From assembly GCF_020740795.1 (NCBI RefSeq), contig NC_067286.1:925990-989989 (forward strand): DNA of 64,000 bases. Reading direction: 5' to 3'. Shown here one piece after another: positions 48,301-64,000 of this stretch. The translations under genes and the position numbers were made by a program. How positions within the stretch are numbered: the stretch's first letter is position 1; the number at the start of each line of letters is the position of its first letter. The stretch is from Apus apus. Lineage: Eukaryota > Chordata > Aves > Apodiformes > Apodidae. The notes under the pieces are model-generated. The model was not told where the DNA came from. It did not search any database and worked only from the letters and a program-made list of their open reading frames with translations.

Positions 48301-51300
48301 CAGGAAAATGGGGCCACCTAATGCAAACCTCCCCTAGTCATGTACTTACATGTGCAGCTTGTGGGAGAAGCACCATGGTGGTGTGATGGCTTTCTGATGG
48401 TGACAGGAGATGGTGTCTCAGCAGTATGACAGGGAGAGGTATAAATCTCTGGGGAAGGTAGACTGCTCTTCTGCAGCAGCCTTGTCTTTCAGATGAGAGT
48501 GTGCAGTGCTGTCCTAGCTGTAAATCCAGAGCCAGTAAGGGAAGGACAGTGGGAAGCAAGGGGGAAGGAGGTGGTCTAGGGCACTCCCAGGGGCCCACAA
48601 TAGTTCCCCAGGAGCAAAGCCCTGCTTTTGTGTGAAGAGAGGTCCGGAGAAGATGCCAGGGTCTGCCTGGAGGACTTACAGTACTGAAAATGGGGGTTAT
48701 TGCTCCCCTGAGACAGTGAGGACACAAGAAAGCAAAGCTACAAGGTGCTGTGGAGGTGCTGCAGATTCCTTAGGCTCTGAGTGGCTTTGCCTACCAGAAA
48801 TCAGCAGTGAGGGAGTCACAGGGCTGCAAAGTCTTCGTGTTAAATGCTTCCTTTGCCCAAATACTGCCACAATGGCAGGAGCCACAGCAGCAGTTTATAT
48901 AGTCCTCATTAACCAGAGGCATTCCCAGCAGCTAGAGCAGGCTCCAGGCTGAGCAACTTCCACTCCTGCCCTCTGCTGTGGAGCATCCTCCTGCCTGGCC
49001 CTGTGAACTGCTCCTCTGATCAGCTCTCTCCTTAATCCACACTGAGTGCCTGAGCTGGGAACGGGGCCGGATCCCAGTGGCTGCTGCAGGGGCTCTGTAA
49101 GGCAGGGTTATGTAAACATCTTTACCACTAACTGATCTCTCTAATTGGTTATGAAAAAGAGGAAACAGTTTTAGCAGATCTCTGTATTTGCCCAGCTCCT
49201 TCCACAGGGAAGATGAGTCCTTCCAAGCACGCACTCTGCCCTGCAGGTCCCCAGAGCCTTAGAGCAGCCAGTCCCAATGACACCAGCTGTTTTCTGGGTG
49301 GGATGTTGCTGTTCTGCAGAAAACTTTCAGGTGTCAGTGTACCACTGGTGTGGAAAGATCTCTTTTCCACCGCATGTTGTGTGCCTGTGATGCAGCTCTT
49401 CTGATGAGAGACCAGACCTCTACGCTCTTCCAAATCTTCTGTGGCTCTCTATGAAAGCATGTCATCCTTTTTGCAGCAGTATTCAAGATCAGTCTTTTCT
49501 GGAATCTTACAGCTTTAGTGGAAATAGATGTTCTCCTAGGCCTGACTGATGCCTGAGCCACACAGTCTCTGCACACAATCCTGGGGAGGTGACACAGGCC
49601 AGCAATATAAACCAGTGCTAAGAATTTTATTTGCAGTGACCAATAGCAGGGGGAAGGTGTCTCTGAATTTTGGACCCTCGTAATGTTTCGAGCGTGTATG
49701 ACCACACTTGTTCCTCATTTCTGAAGAACTTTGATCTCAATTATTTAAGTCAAGAAGGGATGTTAGAGCAGACATGAGGCCACCTTTGTCTTGTGTCCCA
49801 TTCTATCCTCACCCGCTCCCCTTGCAGGCTGCATTGTGTCTTCTGCAGAGTGCAGCAGTGGTCATAGCTCATGAAAAAAGCCCAGAATCAGCTTCTTGTG
49901 AGCATTTGGACAATTCTTGGACTCTGGTGCTGGACTTAGACCACTTGCAAGGATTATTACTCTTCTGATTGGTGTCCTAGTCTTCTCAGCAGGCCTGGGC
50001 TCTTAGGATTAGCACTTTCAGTCTCTCCATGTTATGTGCTTGAGCCATGGCCTCACTGAGGGCAGGCAGGTGCTTGTTCAGAAAGTCCACTGGGCATCTC
50101 CTACTGCACTGCCAGGCTGCTGTTGCCTGGGTGTCTTCTTTCAGATGCCATCACCACCAAAGATGGAAGGATCACTTTGTGTGCTCCGCTTCTTAGCGAC
50201 CCTTATTTGCAGGGCTGGCCAGAGAGGCGGGTGTGGAGCTGCCATGTGGGGCTGTGCAGAAGCACCTGGCAGGACTGAGAGAAGAACTGGCAGCATAGCA
50301 AATAAGAATAAAACCTTTGGCCCTGTCCTGGCTCGTGCCCTCAGGAGCACTGGTGGAGTAAGAGCTCTTCTAGCATCAGGCTTGTTTGCAAGAAGGCAGA
50401 TTCTTTTTCTTAAAAATCAGCTGGTGCTCAGGAAGAGGGACATCAAAATAACCAGACTGGGAAGGCAGCCTGCAAGGGTGTTTGAGAAGTCTCCTGCTAC
50501 CCATCATCCTATAAAATCTTTTTCTATTCGTTGTAAGAAACATTTGGAGTTGTTTCTCCTCTGCACATAGTGGTTGATCCAGAACCTAAGTGCCATTTGT
50601 AATGAGATGTTGGTGCCTTGTAAGAGACATGGTGGCTGGATGTGAACTTATGGCTTTGCCAGCCTTGCTTGGCTAAACAAGCAGCCAGTCTGTGCCAGGG
50701 ATATCACTCTGGAAGTGTTAGTGCCCAGAGCTACCATTGTTATCACCTACCTATAAACCCTCCTTGTTTGCCATGAAGCTGTGAGCCAAGGGCAGGGTGT
50801 GACCCTCCTTGCCACACACATACATTTTTCCATCTTTTTCCAAGAGGTGATGCCTGGAGGTTTCAAGTGTGATGGTCACTGCACCTCACCTCTTCAAGGC
50901 TCAGACTGTGTTCTCACCAGAGCTGTGCAGAGCATGTCATCTGCCTTAGGACAGTCGTAGCAGGTATGCTGGCCTCTGGGGTTGTATTTGCAGCTTTGTT
51001 TCATTTTGTTCAGGGAGGCATCTTGCCAGCACAGCACCTGCTTTGCTGCACAACTGGCTGTTGGTGGCTTCTCAGCACCAGCACTGCTGACCCCATGTTG
51101 AAAACAAGGGGTCTTGCACTGAAAAAGCAGAGAATGCAAAAAAGGCTGAGGGGAGTGGAAGTGCTCTGGAGCACTTGTTAAAGGTAGCTTGAGCTGTTCA
51201 TGATCCCTAAAGTCTTACATTGTACCTTGATGGGTTAATCTTCTGCAACCTCCTGTAATTAGGTACCACAATCGTATGACCCAGCAAAGCCAGCCATGCC

Positions 51301-54300
51301 TCTAATCCAAAGTCACTCACCCATCCATGAGGCTCTTGGCACATTTTGCTAAGGGCAGAAACATCCCATAACAGCAAGTCCTCTCCCAGCACTTTCCCTG
51401 ATTCTTGGGGGTTGGTGGGGAAAGGGAAGAGCTTGTAACATTTTTTGAGTGCCCAACTTGAATCTCACAGCAAAAGCTGCATCCTCTGAAGGTGCTGCAG
51501 TCTGAGAGCACTTTTACTTTTCAGGAGCAATGAGTTCCCCAGAATCACAAACAGGCTTTGAAAACTGTAGCCCAGAATAAAATTTTCTCTCTCCTAATCT
51601 GAACTGAGCTTGTCAGGATCCTAGTGAGCTTGGCAAAAATCAGAGGTTGTATTTTCTGATTCAGCTGCCAAATTCAGTGTGGGGTGGCTGAGCTGTGCTA
51701 GAGGAAAGGCTGAATGAAGCATCCAGGCCTGAACCCAGTCCTCCCCTGGAGGTTCCCACTACCCCACAAGGAGATGGCTGTATAGAAATAGCCAGGCAGT
51801 TTCTGCAGTTTGTCCTTTGGCTTCACAGCTCCACTAATCATAATCCTGTGCCTGACATCATTACTGCCTGCTATTAATCCCTGCAGAGCTGCCCGTGTCC
51901 TGGCAGGCCTTGCTGCCCCTGCCCCATGTGCCATTGAGAACATTCCCCACGTGGCTCCTTTTCTGTGCTGGCATGAATAAAACCAGAATCTCTTGGGCAG
52001 CTTCTCTGCTTGAGCAGATTTATCCCCAGCTCCTGAACTGTGCTACTCAGTCCCATTCCTTAACAACTGCCCCCAGGTTACTCAGCATTTTTCTGGTACC
52101 AAACTGCTCTGGTACCAAAGAGCTAATCCAAGAAGGTGGTGGACAACTTATATATATTATATAAATAATTATAATACAGCACATTATACATAGATAAAAA
52201 TATATAGTCGTATGTATACCTTATAGTAATATTTATTATATATAATGTATATTTTTATAGTAGTAAGAGTATTTCTAGAGTGTATATATATAGTGTTTGA
52301 TATTTTACAAAGTCCCAGGGGCATTTTACATTTATATTTATTTGTATATAATAAACATAATAACTTTAAATCTAATTTATAAATACACAGGCATTACATA
52401 CACAGCATATATTATATAGAAAGAGATAGGAAAACTATATATAATGTCTAAAATGGTGATGGAGTCACAGGACGTGTTTAAAAGTTGTGTAGATGTGGTG
52501 CTGAGGGACATGATTTAGCAGTGGGCTTGGTAGAGTTGGGTTAATAGTTGGACTGGAAGATCTTAAAGGTCTTTTCCAGCCTGTTTTTGTGCTTCTGTGC
52601 CTCTAAACGATTCAATGTATTCTAGAAACACATTCCAAAGCCTCTCTATGTGCACAATATGTATAAATGTTTACCATCTTCTGTATCTCATATTGCAGCA
52701 ATTATAATATGTAGCTTGTTACTGTATGTATATTATATACAATTATAAACAGGTGTGTATTCTCTATGGTGTGAAAAGACCATACCTAGATATCTATATT
52801 CTGTCTATATGGGTCTTTGCAGGGGGCTGAGCTGTCTGGGTGTGCTCTGACCCTACCTGGCAGTAATCAGGTCACAGCAGCAGGTGGTTAATCCCAGCCA
52901 GTGCTTGGGGGGCGGGATTGGCTGGTGCTGCAGGAGGGGACACAGCCAGGGCATTGCTGCTGCTCTCCCACCCTGGCTGCAGACTGGGGGGCTCCTGGGC
53001 CTAGGCAGGGCATCCCCATGAGCTGCTGCTGCTTCTCCCAGCAGCTCAGCTCCTTCAGTTCTGCAGGCAGCCTGTTCAGAGGGTGGCCACAAGCTTCTGT
53101 GTTAAGACTGTCAAGGAATATGAGCTAAAGAAACAAACTTTCTGTGTGTGTATGTATGTGTATATTATATAGATCACCTAACTGCATGGCTAAGGATTAG
53201 TGTGAGAGAGAACAGAGCTACAGGCTCCAAGTGAGAGCCCTGTGTCTGAGTGGGACATGACAAGTGGCCATGGATACTGACCACCTTGTTTTCAAGTTAG
53301 ATCATCTCTCTTTGCATGGCATGTTGAATACAGAGCTTGGGCTCCTCACCTAACTGCTCTTGCAGAGGGACCCAAGGGATGGTGGTGTTTGCCTGGCACT
53401 CACAAACTGGAAGGAAGAATTCTCTGCTTCCATAGTGGGAAAAGCTCATTGAGCCCTCCTGGTTTGCCTGGGGGGGGATGAGCACTTGGAGAGGTCTCTG
53501 CCTGTGCTGAGAATGCTGATGGGAACAACAGCACGTTGGCATGGCACAGGAAAGGGGTTGAGCTGACACTTCTGCATCAGCCTCAGAAGTGCTTTGATGC
53601 TAGAACACTAACCTGGTTTTACAGGCTCTGTTTGTTGTGCCTGGAACTGAGTGGTTTTGACAAGGATTTAATTTGGAGTTGGTGCTTGCAGACCACACAG
53701 TGGTGTTGCTCCTGAGTGCTGAGGATGACAGAGTTTGACAGGAGTCTGATACAGGGAAAGAGGGAACCTGTCTTCCTCTCTCCTGCTAAACTAGGCTGGA
53801 AGGGCTAAGAGCTTGAGCTGAGCAGGGTTTTGAGTCCCTCTTTTAACAGTCAGGGGAAGACAAAAAGATACCCTCTTATGTACTAAAATTAGAATTTTTA
53901 TTAAAATTCTGTTTAAAGTCTCATCCTAGCAGCAGGAAGGAAGGTGACATTCAGTGCCCCAGCTTTGGGTGCAAGAGGGTCTGGACAAGTGGTGCTCTGT
54001 GCTGCAGAGGGTTTGAATGAATCCTGATCTATTTCTGTGCTGCTTGAGCTTTTCCTTCCATTCCCATTTTCCAACACCTGGATTCACAGCATCCTGCTGA
54101 GCAAACGTTCCTGTTCCACAATCTGGTATCCACAAACCTTTGGGCATTGTCTAGCTTTGTTGTTTTTTCCTGGGGATTATCTGGGATGCAGCAAGGTAGA
54201 TCTTTAACTGCTATCTTTTGTATAGCTTCCAATAGGGACCCATCACACGGGCCTGACCATGTCCTCTGGCTGGCAGCTCTGCTGCTTGGCCCTGGGTGCC

Positions 54301-56789
54301 TGCAATTGGAGAGAAGGAGAACAAGAGGTTGGATCTGGTGAGCTCTGGTAGTCTCCAGAGGCTGGCCTAGTGTTCAGTGACAGAATGAAGCAGCTCTGTG
54401 ACACACACCAGCTATTCACGTCCTCCGCAAACAGGAGCAGTTTGGATGTGAACAAGGGCAGTTGAGCTCAGTGACCTGCAGCTGGTGGTGCTGCCCTGGG
54501 AATGCTCGGCCCTGCATTCCTGGGATTTTGGGGTGGTGAGCATGGGGTTGTGAGCCTGCTGGCTGTCCCTCTGCACTTACCCAAGGCAGTGCTGCCCTGG
54601 GTCCATGGTCTGTGGGCTCAATTCTTCATCCAGACCAGAACTACAAAGCCCTAAGCAAGCTGTGAACTCGTGGTGGGGCTAATTCTCATGTGCAGCTGGA
54701 AGGAGAGTGTCATACCAGGACTGCTCAACATCAGGCTCCATGTTTGGAGAATGTGAGTGGTGCCCAGACATGAGTTGTTTGGTGTCATTTCACAGGCAGG
54801 GGGACAGGGCATCTGCTGACCCTGGGGATCTTTTCAGTTCCAGGGAGGCGTGTGGTCCCTCAGCACGGCGCTGTGCGATGCCCTGATGACCATGGACGTG
54901 ATGCTGTGCACGGCCTCCATCTTCAACCTCTGTGCTATCAGCGTGGACCGGTGAGTGCCTTCCCCATCCCCATGCCAGGGGAGCACTGTGTCGTGGCAGT
55001 GAGATGATTCCATGCACGTCCTTGGAGGGAGGCTGAATCCTTTTCTCCCCTAAGGAGGGTTTTCTGCCCTGCCAGTGTCCCCTATCACCAGCTTTGTGTC
55101 CCATCAGTACCCTTGTGGTGACCAAACTGCACAGTGGTGTGAGGAGGCTGGAGCTGTCCCTTTGGGGGCTCTTCTGAGGAGGGAGGCTGGTTGTAGCTCA
55201 GGCCTCAGTATGTAAACAAACCGAGGGGGAAGGACAGGGGCAAGCAGCTTTGGGAGCACGTGGTCATGTTACCAGTGGTGACACCACCATACTGGGACTG
55301 ACTCACCTGGGGCCTGTCTTGGCAGGTTCATTGCTGTTTCAATCCCACTCAACTACAACCGGCGACAAATCGACCTGCGGCAGCTGATCCTCATCTCCAC
55401 CACCTGGATCTTCGCCTTTGCTGTGGCATCCCCAGTCATATTTGGGCTCAACAACGTCCCAAACCGGGACCCCAGCTTGTGTCAGCTGGAGGATGACAAC
55501 TACATCGTGTACTCCTCCATCTGCTCCTTCTTCATCCCCTGCCCCGTCATGCTGGTGCTCTACTGCGCCATGTTTCAAGGACTCAAGCGTTGGGAAGAAG
55601 CCAGGAAGGCCAAGCTAAGGGGCAACATCTATGGGGCCAACAGGAGGCTCTATCACCCCTCAACCTTCATCCCGAGGGAGCAGACAGGACTGGAGCCAGG
55701 GGAGTGCAACCCTTACGCCCGCTCCGACCACCCTGGGGACTATGGGGTGAGCAATGGGATACAGACTGTCTCCTACCCACACCTCAAGTACCCCCACCCA
55801 GGACAGGGCCGGAAGCGGGCCAAGATCAACGGCCGGGAGCGGAAGGCCATGCGAGTACTGCCCGTCGTGGTTGGTGAGTAGCAGAGGGTGTGGGGCAGGG
55901 GGGAAGGGGTGGCCTTGTCCTGCAGCTCAGACTGGCAGGACTCCTCGGAACCTGGTGAGGTGAACTGCTGCTTTGTGGGCTCCCTGCTGGAACCACATGG
56001 CCCAGGCAGAGTGCTGGGGCAGCCATGAGAGGGGACACACTGAGAACCACATCTTCTCCTTGCTGAAGGAGGGGAGGCTGAGATAAACACTATCTCTTTG
56101 GTCCTCCTGCCTCTTCATCATGTGTGGGCTCATTTAACCACCCACTCTGCCCTTGTTCCTGCCAAAGAGCCTGCTTGTGGCTCAAGACCTGCTGCATCCA
56201 TCCCTCCTTGTGCAGGATGTTTATCCAGTGACCATCTCAGTATCCCTCTGAGCCAGAGTAGCGCCAACAACCACCCTTGGGAAAGGGCCCATGTACAGTG
56301 TTTCTCATCCAACCTTGGCTTCAAGGTAAACCTGTGACTCCTGATATCTTAAATGTGTATCTGAAACCACATATATAACTTTGACTTTTTAGTCACCATT
56401 TAGGATGAGAAAGACATCCTAAATGTTTTGTCTGGGTGTGAGCCCAGCTCTACATGTCAGCACATCTGCTGCTTTTCCCCAAGCACTCTTAGCTGTTCCC
56501 CTTCTCCCTCAGCCCAGGCTGTTCTTGGTAAATTAAACCCTTTTCCACATTCATGTCACTTTCTCTCTTTCATGTCCCTCTGGCAGGTGCTTTCCTCTTC
56601 TGCTGGACACCTTTTTTTGTGGTCCACATTACCAGGGCTCTCTGCAAGTCCTGCACCATTCCCACTCAAGTCACCAGCACTGTCACTTGGCTGGGTTATG
56701 TCAACAGTGCCCTCAACCCCATCATTTACACCGTGTTCAACACCGAGTTCAGGAACTTCTTCCGCAAAGTCTTGCACCTTTTCTGCTGA
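44700..56789 (+). CDS. DRD4: DRD4, dopamine receptor D4, complete (four coding exons)
   Basis: DRD4 is a D2-class Gi-coupled dopamine receptor of neurons and retina. Exons 44700-44963, 54838-54950, 55326-55873 and 56587-56789 join in phase and encode 375 residues. Seen directly: N-glycosylation motifs NGS (3) and NGT (12); TM2 Asp73 in [10 protein letters not shown]3 Cys101 and amine-binding Asp108 in MDVMLC; DRF in place of DRY (SVDRF); TM5 serines in VYSSICSFF; the TM6 motif [11 protein letters not shown]7 [13 protein letters not shown]; and a terminal cysteine (RKVLHLFC) for palmitoylation. The third intracellular loop, between [10 protein letters not shown] and [14 protein letters not shown], is unique sequence and lacks the 16-residue repeat array of primate DRD4. 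The ATG aligns with human MGNRST. Intron 1 is about 9.9 kb. Confidence 0.97.
45302..45349. repeat. Two-copy 24-bp tandem repeat in DRD4 intron 1
   Basis: Two adjacent 24-bp copies begin AAGTGCACCGA and end GAGATGCAC plus one base. They differ at only a few positions. They lie about 340 bp after the first coding exon, within the CpG island. Confidence 0.85.
45488..45522. repeat. Perfect 12-bp inverted repeat (stem-loop) in DRD4 intron 1
   Basis: TGGTGATAGGGG at 45488-45499 and its exact reverse complement at 45511-45522 are separated by 11 bases. The stem could form in the DRD4 pre-mRNA. No function is evident. Confidence 0.8.
45976..46003. repeat. (GGT)n microsatellite in DRD4 intron 1
   Basis: About nine uninterrupted GGT units in the first intron. 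A poly-C run of about 20 follows at 46388-46408. Confidence 0.9.
52140..52450. repeat. AT-rich low-complexity block in DRD4 intron 1
   Basis: This stretch is dominated by TATA/ATAT-type sequence with no coding potential. It directly precedes the CR1 fragment. A second, weaker AT-rich block is at 52660-52810. Confidence 0.75.
52452..52600 (+). mobile_element. CR1 LINE 3' end fragment in DRD4 intron 1
   Basis: The segment matches the CR1 3' region as I know it: GTAGATGTGGTGCTGAGGGA, then CATGATTTAGCAGTGGGCTT and GATCTTAAAGGTCTTTTCCA. It is 5'-truncated and lies in the same orientation as DRD4. Confidence 0.92.
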
Positions 56790-56841
56790 GCCCCGGCCCT
56801 GGGGGAGAAGGAAACCACCAGGCTCCTTTTTTGTATAGTTC

Positions 56842-56847
56842 ATTAAA
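56842..56847 (+). terminator. DRD4: DRD4 poly(A) signal (ATTAAA)
   Basis: ATTAAA, the common variant signal, lies 53 nt after the DRD4 stop. A T/GT-rich stretch (CTGCTGTCTTTGTTGGGG) follows within 25-40 nt, so the 3' UTR would be very short. Confidence 0.6.
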
Positions 56848-56869
56848 GATCTATTTCTGCCTAAGGTCT

Positions 56870-59230
56870 GCTGTCTTTGTTGGGGAGGAGGGAAGGAGGC
56901 CAGATGGCAGCTAAAGGATACTGGTTCCCAGCTCTTTGTAGTACAGACTTCCAGGTGAGTACCAGCAGATGCAGCTCAGATACTCTTCCCACTGGAAACT
57001 GCAGCTGCAGCCACTGTTTTTACCACTTGGCAGTTGAGAAGGTAAGAGATGCCACAGGCAGCAGGGGAGGTTCTCAGAACAGCTCTTGCTTTGGCTTTAG
57101 GTGTCTGGTCTGCCAGGAATCATTTCCAGCCTGCAGGAAAAAAATCCTTGATACCTTTCGGTGAAGCTGAGTGCAGTGACCCCAAGAGCAGCCAGAGGGA
57201 GCAGCTGGTGCCTTCCTCAGGCTCAGAGGGGAAGATGATTATTGCACGAAACAGCCATTTTCTGAGTAATGATTTTTGTGTAGGATTGTTGCTTTCCAAG
57301 GGGTAATTTGTTTGCTTAGAAACAAATGGAAAAAGGGACTGCAGGGAGGTTTGAAGGTGTTCTTTGACTAACAATTGCTCGATCAATTTATCACCAAGAA
57401 ATAAACAGGCTAAATTCCCACAGTGATTAAATTGTAAATTTTTGCATTGTGTAGCTTGCCTTGGTGCTCAGCTGCCCCAGACACCAGGGCTCTGACAAGA
57501 AGCTCCCTGAGAGCTTTAGTTACACGAGCTACCAGTTTTTCATTTAAGAAAGAAGCTGCCCCACTCTCTGCCTGTTTGGTTGTTTGGTTTTTTTTTTTCC
57601 CCTGAAGAAGTGCAGTAAGGCCAAAAGCTGGGCAGTAACCAAGGCTCAGCTACACTCAGCAACAGCCTGTGTGGTAAGGCTGGAGCAGGACTGGCTCTGG
57701 TGGTGTGAGGGGCTGCCCAGTCACCTGCACAAGCAGGAGGGCTGCAGGATCAGTACCTGGTGTCTCTGCTCCCCTCTTGTCCTTGTATCCACTCAGGGCT
57801 GTGTTTCCAACCAGCAGCACCACCCCAGGATGGCTGTGGAGACTGCAAGGAGAGCCAAAGGGGTGAAGTGACAGAAACACATTCCACCATTTTTGACATT
57901 CCATGCAGCTTTAGCTCTGCAAACACCAGAGATGCTGCTGTCACCCCCTCCTGTGCAGACCCAGAGCAGCACAGGGTGTTGGTCTGAGCCTTAATGGGCA
58001 CCAGACAGAGGCAAGAAACCTGCAAATGAGCCATGTCACTGTGGGCTCAGTTTAGATTCTCTTCAATTAACTCAGTCTTTAAGCTTTAGAAATCAGGCAA
58101 TCAGCATTTAACAGTGTGAGAAGAAACGATTAGACATACTGAAGCATCACTCTGGGGAAGCAGGAGTAAGCATTTTGCTATGGAAATGTAAGGACTTGCC
58201 TGTTCTGCCCTTCCCAGGAGTATGACACAGGTAATTTCTGTTCCCATCCTGCCTCAGTGTGTGCTTGGCTTTCCATCAGGGAATGGTTTCCTTCAGCAGA
58301 GGCCTGGAGGCTGCAGCACCCCCCTCTGCCCCTGCCAACTCCTCACCCTCCCTGGGCTACAGTCCCTGCCTTGCCCCCAAGCTCTGCTCCAGGAGAAAGA
58401 GCTTTTCCAGCAAACGGCAAGGAAGAGACATTCACCAAGTGCACCGACCTGCACTGCAGACCTGCCACCCACAAGGAGGAGGGAAGGGACTTGTCAGAAC
58501 CACTGGCACAAGACTTCAGGGTTTTCCATCATGTTTTGCTCCATTGCTCCTTCCTGCAGCTCTGGGTAGAGTTTTCTCCTTTGAACAGTGTTTGACTCTG
58601 GGTTGGGGTCCCCGTCGTGCTGAGGCGACCCCTCTTGGAATACAAGCTGAGCAAGAATCCTCCTCGCCCACCAACACTGGAATGGAGTGAATAACCAGAC
58701 AGGACAAGTAACTCCTCACAGTTCTATTGCCTGAGGCTACAAAACCCCCAGAGATGTGAGTGTGTCTGCTGAGACTCCTCCAGCCTGGATGTTACTCTTC
58801 AAGCACAGATAAAGGTGCCAAATTAGCCTAAATTATTAAAGAAATACATTAAACATTAAACGATTTTCTTGCAATGAATGAAGGAAATCACTTCCTAAAG
58901 CTCCTGACCTCTTCAATTAGTGGCTGCTAAATGGCCCTGGCAGGACAGCTCCCTGCTAATACACTCTTTGCTGTGGGTTTGATCTGGCCAGGTGGCCACC
59001 ACAGCTACAGCCCAGGCCACCACAGGATGAGACCACAGCTCCCCGTGGAGCAACCACATCCCAGTGGCCCCCTGGGATGTGAAGACATGTGTAAGCACAG
59101 CTGCAGTGACAGCCCCACTGCAGCCACAAACCCTCCCAGCCACCTGCTGCATTTACCACCATCTACCAGCATCTCAAGGTGCTGCCCTGGGAACTAAACA
59201 GCACCAGGGGCCACACTTGTGCTTTCTCTG
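56870..59230. other. DRD4-DEAF1 intergenic spacer (convergent 3' ends)
   Basis: About 2.4 kb between the convergent genes. I see no gene here; open frames near 57584-58690 are unremarkable and unrecognised. Confidence 0.5.
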
Positions 59231-59233
59231 CAT

Positions 59234-59831
59234 TTTATTTAACAATGTTATTTTTCACTTCTATCCAAATGCAGAAGCTCCAATGTGTTCCAAATTTGTC
59301 CAGCACAGACGGAACACAGGGGGGGGGAAAAAAAAAAAAAAAAGACAAACAAAACCCAAGTCCTTCCACTGGCAAATAAAAACCTGCACTGACTTTGTCA
59401 AGGCAATTAAATAAACCAAAGTTCTGTTTCTTTTTTCCAACACGAGGTAGGGAGGCACAGGGAGAAGGGCCTGCTGGCAGAGCTCATTGCAGCACCTGCT
59501 TTAGACCCACCTCCAGAGGGGTGAGGAGATCCCTGCCATCCACACGGTGGAGGTTCCAGCCTGGCAGAGTCAAGGCTTCCCGCAGCCGAAGGCGGCTGCC
59601 AGCAGCTGGGCTGCAGCTGGGAGGGATTCGCTTCTTCCAGATCAGGTTTTCAGTCTCTGTATTATCCCAGGCTCTGGAAGAGGACTGCAGCAGGCAAACG
59701 CTGTCACAGTATTAAAAAGTCTTTCAAAAAATGAGTCAGTAGTGAGAAGAGTGTGTCTGGCAAAGGACAGACTGTGGGGGGGGCCGGTCCAGCGGCCGCC
59801 CCGGCGCTGCCCAAGGGCTGGGGGAGTGTGC
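59234..59831 (-). other. DEAF1: DEAF1 3' UTR with poly(A) signal
   Basis: AATAAA on the minus strand at 59239-59234 lies about 590 nt after the DEAF1 stop and is followed by T/GT-containing sequence. An A-run at 59329-59343 is inside this UTR. No coding content is seen. Confidence 0.55.
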
Positions 59832-63353
<3,522 letters not shown>

Positions 63354-64000
63354 CTGGATGGAAAGAAAGAAGAAGAAAATTAGGGCAGTTTGTTTCCTTA
63401 AACTGGAGGGGTTTGCCTGGTTTTGTTGTTGCTGTGTGGTCTGGTTGCACGTGCTCCAGGAGACCCCAGTGTGAGGAAATTCCATGCAGGCCCAGGAGGC
63501 AAACAGTCCCAGTGGGAGCTCAGCTCAAGCAACATTCCCTGCACCAAAGAGGATCTGCCTTTACTTCCTCAAAATGTAACTCTAGCTCCGGTGATAAATA
63601 CTCACCATCTGCCATAAAATTAAGTCCAAGACATTTACATCTACCAACATCTGTCCTACAAATACGTCTCTAAATTGCTTAATAGGAAAAAAAAAAAAAA
63701 AAAAGGGGGCACCACCAGCGCTGGGGCTGTGCAGTCTCATTATGCCAAAAACCTACTACCTCTGGAATTTTCCTCAGGTCTTTAGGCAGGAGTTTCAGGC
63801 CGATTCAGCACCCAGAAGCAGCAGGAAGTACTGCAGGCTGAGAGATCACATTCCCTCCTGGACAGCTCTGCACTGTCAAGTGAAGAGCTGTTTGTATTCC
63901 AGGCACCAAAAGCCAGGTCACTTCTTTGATTTTAAATTCTGAGTGACACAGTCACACGGTAAGTGCAGGAGCTTTCCAACTGCTGGATGCTTTGGCCATC
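63354..64000 (-). other. DEAF1: DEAF1 intron upstream of the coiled-coil exon
   Basis: The acceptor of the coiled-coil exon (TTTCCATCCAG) is at 63355-63354. I recognise no further DEAF1 exon up to the window edge. An A-run lies at about 63687-63704. Confidence 0.5.

Overview
The window is a piece of a bird nuclear chromosome. It carries split genes with GT-AG introns, CpG-island promoters, and 3' ends of CR1 LINEs of the avian type. The mature secretin it encodes matches the chicken hormone as I remember it. The species cannot be fixed from this sequence alone.

Layout from left to right. (1) About 1-5560, minus strand: the 5' third of BUB1B (BubR1, spindle checkpoint), six or seven exons plus a CpG-island promoter with two CCAAT boxes and a CHR-like element. 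The rest of the gene lies beyond the left edge. (2) 5.6-10.4 kb: no gene recognised. (3) 12405-23881, minus: a complete 13-exon CDHR5 (mu-protocadherin, intestinal brush border) of 660 codons, lacking the mucin-like repeats of the mammalian protein; its 3' UTR probably reaches about 10.4 kb. (4) 26088-29817, minus: SCT, a prohormone with two secretin-family peptides on twin 105-nt exons. (5) 30-44 kb: long intergenic stretch with CR1 relics, AT-rich segments dense in homeodomain-type motifs, and a possible undescribed two-exon mini-gene near 34 kb. (6) 44700-56789, plus: complete DRD4, four coding exons, first intron close to 10 kb. (7) 59832 to beyond the right edge, minus: the 3' end of DEAF1 with coiled coil, MYND zinc finger and stop.

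The order and orientation CDHR5(-) SCT(-) DRD4(+) DEAF1(-) is the same as on human 11p15.5. BUB1B belongs to the human 15q15 block, so its position next to CDHR5 marks a junction of two segments that are on different chromosomes in human. The genes do not form a pathway. CDHR5 and SCT share an intestinal setting, DRD4 is neuronal and retinal, BUB1B and DEAF1 are general nuclear or mitotic genes.

All exon limits were read by eye from splice signals, reading phase and remembered family sequences. No search or alignment was run.
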